This document shows positions 24,651-31,470 of a DNA stretch of 37,787 nucleotides, in pieces. Each line of letters begins with the position of its first letter. Positions within the stretch are counted from its first letter, which is position 1. This DNA is from IDS-8 sp964607425 (GTDB lineage: Bacteria > Pseudomonadota > Gammaproteobacteria > Steroidobacterales > Woeseiaceae): positions 1 through 37,787 of the forward strand of contig CAZSKQ010000022.1 of the NCBI GenBank assembly GCA_964607425.1, in the 5' to 3' direction. The notes under the pieces are model-generated. The model was given only the letters and a program-made list of their open reading frames with translations, was not told the DNA's origin and did no database searches. The position numbers and the translations under genes are program-made.

Positions 24651-25646
24651 TTACGGTGCAAGCTCTCCGACTCGTTGCGGGGTAGGGCTTATGTATGAAC
24701 CAAACTCCGCTTCTACCCGGCCATACGCATTCCACACCTTGTATCCGAGGCGTGCCTTGAGCTTATCGGACAAACCAGGCCAGAGCGCCGGATCGAGCCC
24801 GAGCGTGATGTTTTCCTGCTGGCGAAACTGCGGTGCGCAGAATGTCGACAGGATGCCGATCCGGTCCGGACCGGTGACGTTCGCACTGTTCCCATGCCAC
24901 AGCCGGCCATCAAATACAACGAGCGAGCCTGCGGGGCCTTCAGCATGGACGCGGTCGTATTCGTCCTGTCGCTCCGGTGATGGGTAGGCACCCGAGAGGT
25001 GCGACCCGGGAACCAGTTCGGTCGCGCCGTTGTCCCTGGAGAAATCGGTCAGCATCCAGACAGCTGTAGCAGTGACCGGTGGAGCAATACCACGCTGGGG
25101 ATCCGCGTTGACGAATTCGGGCGCCGGCTTCCTGGTGATGTGCGAAGCACGAAGGTATTGCTTGCCAGGTGAGACCGGCTGCGGCATCCACCATTGATCC
25201 GTATGGAGCCCCATGCGCACGCAGCCCGCACGTACGATGTTTGCCGACAAGGTGGATAGAAGGAAATCGCCCCCGAGCAGGTGTCCGACAAGTTCATCTA
25301 CGAGTTCATGTACGACGAGCCGGCGAAAGCATTCACCCTTGTTGACCAGCATGAAGACTCGTTGGTTAACGCCTCCGCTGGCGGGATCGAATCCGCTCGA
25401 TTTGAAGTGACCGGCGTCGTCGACGATTGCCTGGTTCAATCCGCCGTCCCGGAATGCAATGCCGGCGTCCTCCTCGGCTTTCGCCTGGGCGACAAGGCGC
25501 GTTCGTGTCGCTTCGAGTTCGGCCTCGGAAAGCGCGTCATGAATCTGGCAAAAGCCTTTTTCGTCAAGGTCTTTCCGTGCCTTCGAAATGGCTGCTTCCG
25601 GGATCCCGGTCACCGTGGAACGATCGTCACCAGATAACGCCGACAT
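24651..25646 (-). CDS. PhyH-family Fe(II)/2-oxoglutarate dioxygenase
   Basis: A 331-aa oxygenase of the phytanoyl-CoA hydroxylase family. The iron triad is intact: HxD in MGLHTDQWW and the distal His in RLWHGNSAN, followed by a conserved Arg in GPDRIGIL for oxoglutarate. With Asp present it should hydroxylate, in contrast to the Ala-bearing halogenase in the same cluster. The start is set at Met 25646, preceded by GGGGGAAG; an ATG at 25664 lies upstream of that ribosome site. It converges on the carbamoyltransferase gene with only 20 bases between stops, and probably shares a transcript with the small membrane-protein gene upstream. It may tailor the peptide, for instance by hydroxylating a residue, or be an unrelated neighbour. 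Confidence 0.88.
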   Translation of the reverse strand: MSALSGDDRSTVTGIPEAAISKARKDLDEKGFCQIHDALSEAELEATRTRLVAQAKAEEDAGIAFRDGGLNQAIVDDAGHFKSSGFDPASGGVNQRVFMLVNKGECFRRLVVHELVDELVGHLLGGDFLLSTLSANIVRAGCVRMGLHTDQWWMPQPVSPGKQYLRASHITRKPAPEFVNADPQRGIAPPVTATAVWMLTDFSRDNGATELVPGSHLSGAYPSPERQDEYDRVHAEGPAGSLVVFDGRLWHGNSANVTGPDRIGILSTFCAPQFRQQENITLGLDPALWPGLSDKLKARLGYKVWNAYGRVEAEFGSYISPTPQRVGELAP

Positions 25647-25651
25647 TTCAC

Positions 25652-25658
25652 TTCCCCC
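25652..25658 (-). promoter_or_regulatory. Ribosome binding site deciding the PhyH start
   Basis: GGGGGAA on the minus strand lies five bases before ATG 25646, inside the six-codon extension that the alternative ATG 25664 would add. It favours the shorter protein. Confidence 0.6.
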
Positions 25659-25718
25659 GTTCATGTTCGCGCTTGATGCCGAGCAGGGTTGAGCCTCGCC
25701 CGGTTCGCGGTAGCAGTG

Positions 25719-25952
25719 TCAGTGCGCGCGGCGAGCCGCCATTCTTCGGCGAATGCAGGCCCATTCGAATTTCGCCGGACGTAAGCTGCCGGACAGGCTG
25801 ATGGTCAACATGTGGGTAACGAACCAGCCCCCGATCATCAGGTGTTCGATGCCCTCGATGTCTTCCCCGCCCTTACTGCGTATGCCGATCATGACAGCAG
25901 CCCACACGATGGCCTGGCAGATCAGCAGAATCCCGAGCTTGATATTCCTCAC
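25719..25952 (-). CDS. Small membrane protein of 77 aa, two predicted helices
   Basis: A hypothetical inner-membrane protein with two hydrophobic helices, about residues 5-22 (LGILLICQAIVWAAVMIG) and 38-55 (MIGGWFVTHMLTISLSG), joined by a short charged loop containing KGGED. The C-terminus is basic (RRRMAARRAH), so both ends probably face the cytoplasm. The start codon is GTG, preceded at six bases by a textbook AAGGAGGTG, which is why I accept this short gene. It lies 72 bases upstream of the PhyH gene on the same strand. I know no function for it. Confidence 0.75.
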   Translation of the reverse strand: MRNIKLGILLICQAIVWAAVMIGIRSKGGEDIEGIEHLMIGGWFVTHMLTISLSGSLRPAKFEWACIRRRMAARRAH

Positions 25953-25958
25953 GAGTTA

Positions 25959-25967
25959 CACCTCCTT
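25959..25967 (-). promoter_or_regulatory. Near-consensus ribosome binding site for the 77-aa membrane protein
   Basis: AAGGAGGTG lies six bases before the GTG start at 25952. This is the strongest ribosome site I noticed on the minus strand and is the main support for this short gene. Confidence 0.75.
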
Positions 25968-26111
25968 GGCGGGAGTGGTAAGTTTGTGGCTCTGGAACAA
26001 TCGCCTGTCCGGGATGCCGCACATCGGAGCGATAGAGGCGGCCCGGCGAATTCCCGCTCTGCAGCATTCGCTGATCGCCATCCGAGAGCACGGGTGAAGG
26101 TGGCGTGCACG

Positions 26112-26140
26112 ATGTCGTAGAGCTTAGAATCAATTATTAT
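26112..26140 (+). promoter_or_regulatory. AT-rich divergent intergenic region with possible -10 element
   Basis: A short AT-rich island in otherwise GC-rich DNA, between the minus-strand membrane-protein gene and the plus-strand phosphoesterase gene. TATTAT at 26135-26140 matches the -10 consensus at five of six bases; the 17-bp-distant -35 candidate ATGTCG is poor. The minus strand also offers AATAAT. Divergent promoters are plausible here, but exact elements are not established. Confidence 0.35.
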
Positions 26141-26174
26141 TTACGCTCGCTAAACGTAGCTGCGGGAGGGCTTG

Positions 26175-26219
26175 ATGTCAAACGCCCGGCCTTTTGACGA
26201 TCAGGCAAGCAACGCATGA
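26175..26219 (+). CDS. Possible 14-codon leader ORF upstream of the phosphoesterase
   Basis: ATG 26175 opens a 14-codon frame encoding MSNARPFDDQASNA. It has a good ribosome site (GGGAGGG) just upstream, while the phosphoesterase ATG has only a weak one of its own. The small frame stops at TGA 26217-26219, overlapping the phosphoesterase ATG at 26216 (ATGA). This could be a leader peptide that delivers ribosomes to the main gene. Chance is a real alternative because the frame is short. Confidence 0.4.
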   Translation: MSNARPFDDQASNA

Positions 26220-27112
26220 AAAGCGACGCAAACGGAACCGGGCGGCTCTGGGCGATTTCCGACCTCCACATCGATTTCCCGGAGAACAAGCAACAACTGC
26301 TGGCACTCGATAACCGGCGTTTTCTGCAGGATGCTTTGATCGTCGCCGGGGATGTGACAGATGATATAGCCAGGCTACTGGCGCTCCTGGAAGCTCTGCG
26401 GCGGAAATTCTCCGCTGTAGCGTTCGTACCGGGTAATCACGAGCTTTGGATTCGCGACCATGCCTTTCCCGATTCCCTGTCCAAGTTCGATGCGTTGATG
26501 TCCGCATGCGAGCGCATTGGAATCCACACCCGCGCGTTCAGGTTTGGAGAACAAGACGACGGTATATGGATAGTACCCTTGTTGTCGTGGTACGCGGGGG
26601 CAGAGGAGTCCGGATCCACTCTTTATGTAAAGAAGCAGCAGGGTGTGGAGGACAGAACGGAAGAGATGTGGGCCGACTACTACTTCACGAAATGGCCGTC
26701 GGGGCTGGGTGTCTCGATAGCGGACTATTTCCTGGACATGAACTTGTCGAGGGTCGAGCAGCCCTATGATGCTCCGGTCGTAACCTTCAGCCACTTCCTG
26801 CCGCGCCGCGAGCTGATCTTCAGGAAACACGGGGAGAGCCCTGTCGTGCGACCCAGGTACAGAGACGAGCAGCCGGCGTTTAATTTCAGCAAGGTTGCCG
26901 GAACGCAGCGGCTCGATCGCCAGCTGCGCCGGATATCCAGCAGGGTTCACGTCTACGGTCACCAGCATCGAAATCGGGTAAGGCACATCGATGGCGTGAC
27001 CTACGTGTCGCACTGCATGGGATACCCGCGAGAACGAACGGGGGGTTATTTGCTGGACAGCGCACGTCACCCGAAGCTGATCTGGCAATCGAGCACGGGT
27101 TTTGTGGTCTAG
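26216..27112 (+). CDS. Calcineurin-like metallophosphoesterase
   Basis: A 298-aa cytoplasmic phosphoesterase with all metal motifs in order: DLHID near residue 17, GDVTDD near 45, GNHELW near 74, a His in FSHFLPRRE and GHQHRNR near the C-terminus. The family cleaves phosphomonoesters or diesters using two metal ions; the substrate cannot be told from this sequence. It stands alone on the plus strand between the PhyH/membrane-protein pair and the phosphopantetheinyl transferase gene. It may be translationally coupled to the 14-codon frame upstream. A link to the NRPS pathway is possible by position only. Confidence 0.9.
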   Translation: MKSDANGTGRLWAISDLHIDFPENKQQLLALDNRRFLQDALIVAGDVTDDIARLLALLEALRRKFSAVAFVPGNHELWIRDHAFPDSLSKFDALMSACERIGIHTRAFRFGEQDDGIWIVPLLSWYAGAEESGSTLYVKKQQGVEDRTEEMWADYYFTKWPSGLGVSIADYFLDMNLSRVEQPYDAPVVTFSHFLPRRELIFRKHGESPVVRPRYRDEQPAFNFSKVAGTQRLDRQLRRISSRVHVYGHQHRNRVRHIDGVTYVSHCMGYPRERTGGYLLDSARHPKLIWQSSTGFVV

Positions 27113-27159
27113 CAGCGTAACGTAGTGCCACACCCTGGCGACGTGTATCGCTTCGGGAG

Positions 27160-27828
27160 CTATCCGGGACGAACAACGACTATCGAGTAGACTCGATCAC
27201 TGTCGACTCCGAAAGCTCCGCTGCACGCAAAGTCATGGCCGGGTATTGAAGCGGTGAAAGTGCGCGAGCCGGCATCGAGCGCCAGTTCGGCTTCCTGGAA
27301 ATCCAGGAATGTGCGATAGATCGGGAAGAACGCCTTATATACACTTTCTTTGCAGCTGAAGATTACCTTGTCCCACGCGATAGCTGCATCGCCCCGGTTC
27401 CCCCGGTCGTTCATCCATCCGATCTCCGCGTCGCTGCAGATCAGCTTTCTCAGCTCCGGCGTCAGAGGCTCGTTCGATTCCGCGTCAATGCCCACCGACC
27501 GTGCGGTTGCGGCGGGCGCCGCCACGGCGGCGCAAAAACTTTCGCTGTGGGTAATGCTTCCGGTTGTACCGGGCGGCCATACTGGTTCCCGATGCGGTCC
27601 GACCGGAATAGGGGCGGGCGCCACGCCCAGCAATTCCAGGGCACGCCTGGCACAATTCCTGCCGGCGGTGAACTCGGCGATTCTTTTGTCCACCGCTCGG
27701 CTGACATACTGTTGCTCTGAAGGCAGGAGGCCGGCGGTCCACATTTGAGGTGTCGCCTCGACATAGACGAGATCCCGGGGGACCAAGGCGGCCAATGCCC
27801 CACCGGCTCTGCCTGTCGTGCCAACCAC
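27160..27828 (-). CDS. 4'-phosphopantetheinyl transferase, EntD/Sfp-like
   Basis: A 222-aa enzyme that attaches the phosphopantetheine arm from CoA to a Ser on carrier domains. The magnesium-binding motif SVGIDAE and the downstream FSCKESVYKAFFP (the KESxxK signature) are both intact, and THSESF and RNCARRALELLG are also typical of the EntD group. The proposed start is GTG 27828, one base after the stop of the upstream hydrolase gene; longer readings to 27960 would run through the hydrolase gene. It is the only such gene in the window, so it probably activates the NRPS T domains and the free carrier protein, whose genes lie 3 kb and more to the left on the other strand. The exact start is uncertain. 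Confidence 0.9.
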   Translation of the reverse strand: MVGTTGRAGGALAALVPRDLVYVEATPQMWTAGLLPSEQQYVSRAVDKRIAEFTAGRNCARRALELLGVAPAPIPVGPHREPVWPPGTTGSITHSESFCAAVAAPAATARSVGIDAESNEPLTPELRKLICSDAEIGWMNDRGNRGDAAIAWDKVIFSCKESVYKAFFPIYRTFLDFQEAELALDAGSRTFTASIPGHDFACSGAFGVDSDRVYSIVVVRPG

Positions 27829-27829
27829 G

Positions 27830-28918
27830 TCAGGTGCCTGCAAGCGTCGACGAAGACCCGGTATCCCCCAGGTGACCGTCCAGGAATTCAATGATGCGCC
27901 TGGGCACGTAATAGCAGGGCCGCCATGGCGTGCCCCCGTATATGAACCCGACGTGCCCACCGCGCTCGCTCACCTCCACGGCGACGAATTCCGACATTGC
28001 CGCCGCTTCCGGGATTACCTCCGGCGTCATGAAGGGGTCGTCGAGCGCATTGATAACGAGTGACGGGCGCGCGATGCCTCCGAGATAGCGCACTGCGCTG
28101 CAGCGATCGTAGTAATCGTCCTTGTCGGCAAAGCCGTGCAGGGGAGCCGTGACAGCGTCGTCGAATTCCGCGAACGTTCGTGCCCGCATCGCACGATTCC
28201 AGTCGAAGGCCGCCGTGAAGGGATCGAACTTGCGGCGGATGGAACGCTTCATCCTTGTTAGCAAATATCGTTGGTAAACTCGCGAAAAACCACGACTTAA
28301 AGCTGTCGCCGCGGTGTGCAGGTTGAGCGGCACGCTGACCGCCACCGCGGCGCTCAGTGGCGTGTCCTGGCCGCTCTCGCCCAGGTATTTGAGGAGCACG
28401 TTGCCCCCCAGCGAGAACCCGGCGGCGAACAACGGTGCCCGGTGACCGGCGCTCCGGAGCTTACCCAGGAAATAGCGGATGTCCCCGGTCTCGCCTGCGT
28501 GGTAGCGGCGGGGAAGACGGTTGCAGTAGTCGCCGCAGTCGCGAAAATGCAGTACCGCCGCTCGCCAGCCCCGGCGGGCCGCCGCGTGCAGCAACTGGCG
28601 AGCGTACGTGGAGCGGGCCGAGCTTTCCAGCCCGTGCAGGATAACCAGGAGCGGTGAGCTGTCGGCGGTGTCCGGCACGGCCGACAGCCAGTCGACCACG
28701 GTCACGTCGCCGTCCGGCAGCTCGAGCGTTTCGCGTACCAGCCGCGGCTTGGGGATTCCGGGTATCGGCAAGGACGGGTAGATGGTTTGCAGGTGGCGAT
28801 TGCGCAGCCACGGCGCCGGCTGGAAATCGCTGCGCAGGAGGCGTCCCCCGGCTACGGCCGGTTGCGCGCCTGCAGCGGTAGTTTTCTCTGCGCGGGGGAT
28901 TCCGGTGACCTCGTTCAT
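27830..28918 (-). CDS. yheT: YheT-family alpha/beta hydrolase
   Basis: A 362-aa hydrolase of the YheT/EMB8 family. The family marker NRHLQTIYPSL is near residue 40, the oxyanion segment is VILHGLESS, the nucleophile elbow is GFSLGGN, and a later Asp and His occur in NALDDPFM and RGGHVGF. The start is set at ATG 28918 (MNEVTGIP); a longer reading to 28948 has no ribosome site I can see. The gene directly abuts the phosphopantetheinyl transferase gene, so the two are likely cotranscribed. YheT proteins are widespread housekeeping enzymes of poorly known substrate, so this gene probably belongs to the chromosome rather than to the NRPS cluster. Confidence 0.92.
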   Translation of the reverse strand: MNEVTGIPRAEKTTAAGAQPAVAGGRLLRSDFQPAPWLRNRHLQTIYPSLPIPGIPKPRLVRETLELPDGDVTVVDWLSAVPDTADSSPLLVILHGLESSARSTYARQLLHAAARRGWRAAVLHFRDCGDYCNRLPRRYHAGETGDIRYFLGKLRSAGHRAPLFAAGFSLGGNVLLKYLGESGQDTPLSAAVAVSVPLNLHTAATALSRGFSRVYQRYLLTRMKRSIRRKFDPFTAAFDWNRAMRARTFAEFDDAVTAPLHGFADKDDYYDRCSAVRYLGGIARPSLVINALDDPFMTPEVIPEAAAMSEFVAVEVSERGGHVGFIYGGTPWRPCYYVPRRIIEFLDGHLGDTGSSSTLAGT

Positions 28919-28948
28919 GGCCCGGTGCTCGCGGCCCCACCCGGCCAC

Positions 28949-28979
28949 AAAAAAGGCCCCTCGCTTGCGCGAGGGGCCT
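28949..28979 (-). terminator. Intrinsic terminator
   Basis: A perfect 11-bp stem (plus strand 28954-28964 with 28969-28979, sequence AGGCCCCTCGC) and a four-base loop. On the minus strand it is followed by a run of six T from the A-run at 28949-28954. It ends transcription coming from the right on the minus strand. Confidence 0.9.
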
Positions 28980-29043
28980 GCCGTGGAGCGTTAACTCCTT
29001 CAGGCATGCGCAACAGGGGGCGGGGGAGCGTATCCCTGCTGCA
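28949..29043 (-). ncRNA. Candidate small RNA of about 95 nt with its own promoter and terminator
   Basis: On the minus strand a sigma70-like promoter is followed at this distance by a strong intrinsic terminator, with no credible gene between them. The RNA would fold a nine-base stem with one G-U pair (GCAGCAGGG with CCCTGTTGC), then a small GGAG/CTCC hairpin, then the terminator. GCCTG before the second hairpin could also pair with CAGGC, which overlaps the terminator stem, so alternative folds exist. It lies between gluQ and yheT. I do not recognise it as a named RNA. It could instead be the attenuated leader of yheT. Confidence 0.55.
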
Positions 29044-29049
29044 CCCCTC

Positions 29050-29079
29050 AAAGTAGGGTATTGGAAGCCCTCGTGTCAA
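29050..29079 (-). promoter_or_regulatory. Sigma70-like promoter upstream of the small-RNA candidate
   Basis: A perfect -35 TTGACA (plus-strand 29074-29079) and a -10 TACTTT (29050-29055) with an 18-bp spacer on the minus strand. Transcription would start near 29043, about 95 bases before the terminator. Confidence 0.6.
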
Positions 29080-29153
29080 GTGTCCCCGCTCTCGGCCGGC
29101 CGTGGCGGCCCCGATCATTGTGGCGTACGCGCGTTTCGCATCCATGAGCGCTC

Positions 29154-30101
29154 TTACGTTTTACGGCCGCCTGTCGACGATAGCCTATTTTCCGCCGTTG
29201 CCAAAGGGTACGGTACCTGGCGGCGTGCGGTGAGCCCGCTCGGGTTCCAGTGCTCCCGTGCCCAGGCCCAGATCGCATCGAGAGAGGCTTCCGCCAGCCC
29301 GGAGGGGGCCGGTTGCTCGAGCACCTGCAGCGCCCGCAGCAGAACGGGGCGCGGCTCGCCGACGGGGATCGCGCGCGCACCGGTGGACTTGCCGAGCTTG
29401 CGGCCCCGGGCGTCGACGACAACGGGGATATGCGCGTATCGCGGCGTCGGCAACCCGAGCAGGCGCTGCAGGTGAATCTGCCGCGGGGTCGAATCCACCA
29501 GGTCGATACCCCGCACCACCTCAGTGATGCCCTGCGCGGAATCGTCGGCGGTCACCGCGAGCTGGTAGGCAATCAGGCCGTCCCGCCGGCGGATCACGAA
29601 ATCACCGGATTCGGATTCCAGCCGCCGCGACTGCGGGCCCTGCAGGAGGTCGTCCCAGGTTACCGGCACATCGGTGGTGCGGACGCGAATCGCGGTTCGC
29701 GATGCATTGCAGCCGCGCCGGCAGGTCCCGGGGTAAATTGGTCCCAGGGGACCGTGTGCCGCTCCGGCGAGGTCGCGGCGCGAGCAGCCGCAGGGGTAGG
29801 CCGCGCCCTCGGCCAGCAGCCGGTCTGCCAGCTCACGGTGCCACTGGTCCTGCGTGCTCTGGTAGAGAATCCGCCCGTCCCAGGCGAAACCGTAGGCTTC
29901 GAGTGCCCGCAGGATCAGCGTATCGGCGCCGGGCGGTTCGCGTGGCGGATCGATGTCCTCCAGGCGCACCAGCCACGTTCCGTTCTGCGATTTCGCCTGG
30001 AGGTAGCTGGCAACGGCGGCGACGAGTGAGCCGAAATGCAGCGGCCCGGTGGGCGAGGGCGCAAAGCGACCGACGTATTTCGGGGCAGCGGGGTCCGCCA
30101 T
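29154..30101 (-). CDS. gluQ: Glutamyl-Q tRNA(Asp) synthetase
   Basis: A 315-aa truncated relative of glutamyl-tRNA synthetase that lacks the anticodon-binding domain. It attaches glutamate to queuosine in tRNA(Asp). The ATP motif of the HIGH type is in PSPTGPLHFGSL, the KMSKS-like loop is RKLGKSTGA, and the zinc-binding cysteines lie in CGCSRRDL and GTCRRGC. RLEDIDPPR and YQLAVTADD are typical of the family. It follows dksA on the same strand after 131 bp, the usual dksA-gluQ arrangement in gammaproteobacteria. That gap contains a seven-base hairpin (30108-30129) without a T-run. Confidence 0.95.
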   Translation of the reverse strand: MADPAAPKYVGRFAPSPTGPLHFGSLVAAVASYLQAKSQNGTWLVRLEDIDPPREPPGADTLILRALEAYGFAWDGRILYQSTQDQWHRELADRLLAEGAAYPCGCSRRDLAGAAHGPLGPIYPGTCRRGCNASRTAIRVRTTDVPVTWDDLLQGPQSRRLESESGDFVIRRRDGLIAYQLAVTADDSAQGITEVVRGIDLVDSTPRQIHLQRLLGLPTPRYAHIPVVVDARGRKLGKSTGARAIPVGEPRPVLLRALQVLEQPAPSGLAEASLDAIWAWAREHWNPSGLTARRQVPYPLATAENRLSSTGGRKT

Positions 30102-30232
30102 GGGTCAGAAGCCCTGGCCCGGGGGCTTCGCGAAATACCTTGCAGGAAGCCGCCCCACTGGCAATCCCGCGCTTGCGCCCGTACCTGGGTCAGCCGCGCT
30201 CGCGGTTTTCCAAAGCGTCCCGGACCGCCGAC

Positions 30233-31171
30233 CTACCGGTAACGGTCGTCCCGGTCGCGGAACTGCCGTTCGGCCATCTCGCGGCGCTCCTGTGCTTCCA
30301 GGCACAGCGTCGCCACCGGGCGTGCTTCCAGCCGCTTCAGGCCGATTTCCTCGCCGGTTTCATCGCAGTACCCGTAGGTCCCGTCTTCGATTCGCTTCAG
30401 GGCCGCATCGATCTTGCGCAACAGTTTGCGTTCCCGGTCGCGGGTCCGCAGCTCCAGCCCGAACTCCGATTCCTGGGTGGCGCGATCGTTCGGGTCGGGG
30501 AAGTTGGCCGCTTCATCCTGCATGTGATGCACGGTGCGATCCACCTCGTTCATCAGTTCGAGCTTCCAGGAGCGCAGAATGGATTCGAAGTGCGCGAGCT
30601 GCCGGGGGCTCATGTATTCCTCCCCCCGCTTCAGCACGTACGGCTTGATCCCGTGGATCGGGCCGGACAGCACGTCCTGGCGCGGCCGTGCGTCGACGTC
30701 CGCCCCGTTTTGCTGCGCGGACGCTTCCTTGCGCGGGGCAGTCCGGGCTGCCGTCCGCCGGGTCGAAGTGGAGGTCTTCTTCGAGCTGGACGTTTTCTTC
30801 GCGGCCTTCTTCGGTGCTGCCGACTTGCGCGAAGACGTTGTAGCGCGTGCCGCCGACTTCGTCGACGTTGTCTTTTTCGACTTCCCCGCGGCCTTGCGCG
30901 AGACCGTCTTCTTCGTCGACGCCTTTTTCCCGGTCACCGACCGGGCGGCTGACGTCCGCGCCACGGTCTTCTTCGACGACTTCTTGCGAGCGGCAGTTTT
31001 GCTCGTTGACGTTGCCTTGTTCACTCTGGGTTTTGCTCTCGACGTTTGGGGGCTCACTTTGCGTTTGCTACCTGTGGTTTTCCTGCTGGCCGCCGCCTTG
31101 CGCGGCCCGGCCTTCTTCCTGCTGGCTCCTGCGCTTTTACGCTCCCTGCTCGCAGCCTTTTTTGCGGGCAT
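30233..31171 (-). CDS. dksA: RNA polymerase-binding transcription factor DksA with histone H1-like tail
   Basis: A 312-aa DksA; E. coli DksA has 151 residues. The C-terminal 120 residues hold the coiled coil with the tip motif DPNDRA (DxxDxA), which acts in the RNA polymerase secondary channel together with ppGpp. The zinc-finger region keeps only two of four Cys (CDET and CLEA), so it is the two-cysteine, probably zinc-independent form. Residues 1 to about 160 are a low-complexity tail of Lys, Ala, Ser, Thr and Arg resembling histone H1, likely to bind DNA or RNA. The start at ATG 31171 fits the promoter: a longer reading to 31213 would begin upstream of the -10 element. gluQ lies downstream. 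Confidence 0.93.
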   Translation of the reverse strand: MPAKKAASRERKSAGASRKKAGPRKAAASRKTTGSKRKVSPQTSRAKPRVNKATSTSKTAARKKSSKKTVARTSAARSVTGKKASTKKTVSRKAAGKSKKTTSTKSAARATTSSRKSAAPKKAAKKTSSSKKTSTSTRRTAARTAPRKEASAQQNGADVDARPRQDVLSGPIHGIKPYVLKRGEEYMSPRQLAHFESILRSWKLELMNEVDRTVHHMQDEAANFPDPNDRATQESEFGLELRTRDRERKLLRKIDAALKRIEDGTYGYCDETGEEIGLKRLEARPVATLCLEAQERREMAERQFRDRDDRYR

Positions 31172-31204
31172 CCGGACACCTGCGGGTTCTGAGAAAAACG
31201 CGGG

Positions 31205-31232
31205 ATTATACATCGCTTATCCCAAGTTGGAA
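31205..31232 (-). promoter_or_regulatory. Promoter of dksA
   Basis: A perfect -10 TATAAT on the minus strand (plus-strand 31205-31210), with a weak -35 candidate TTCCAA 16 bp upstream. Transcription would start near 31198, giving a leader of about 27 nt before ATG 31171. It rules out the upstream in-frame ATG at 31213. Confidence 0.55.
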
Positions 31233-31399
31233 GCCCAAAAACAGGGGTTTTCGGGCCATGTCACGGGTCGCCGCGGGGCCCGGGAAACGGGCCCGGAATC
31301 GTTGGCGGAAGATGCCCCGAAAACGCCCTCCGGAGCTTCCTGAACCGGCGCTGTTACGCGCCTCGGCGGCCGGCGGCGGCGCGTCGCTGTCCCCGCCCG

Positions 31400-31429
31400 C
31401 CGACATCGTTTTATGGGCCGAATTACTTT
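31400..31429 (+). promoter_or_regulatory. Possible promoter of smc
   Basis: CCGACA (31400-31405) and TACTTT (31424-31429) are spaced by 18 bp, the same spacing and -10 as the small-RNA promoter. Both are imperfect. The 299-bp region between dksA and smc otherwise holds the dksA promoter and a GC-rich seven-base hairpin at 31276-31294 with no T-run. Confidence 0.35.
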
Positions 31430-31470
31430 AGACTAGACCGATTCGATAGCGAATGGCGTACAACTGACTG

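Noticed and set aside
25873..26133. 86-aa minus-strand frame upstream of the membrane-protein gene
   Set aside because: It overlaps the well-supported 77-aa gene in another frame, has no convincing ribosome site and shows no domain or membrane segment.
27829..27960. N-terminal extension of the phosphopantetheinyl transferase
   Set aside because: It would overlap the yheT gene in another frame, the residues do not resemble the family, and GTG 27828 directly after the yheT stop is a more natural start.
29702..30952. 416-aa open frame on the plus strand
   Set aside because: It spans the antisense of gluQ, the gap and dksA. Both minus-strand proteins are firmly identified and the antisense frame is Arg/Pro/Gly-rich with no domain.
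31276..31294. GC-rich hairpin between dksA and smc as a terminator
   Set aside because: A seven-base stem with a five-base loop but no T-run on either side; it lies upstream of both divergent genes, where a terminator is not expected.
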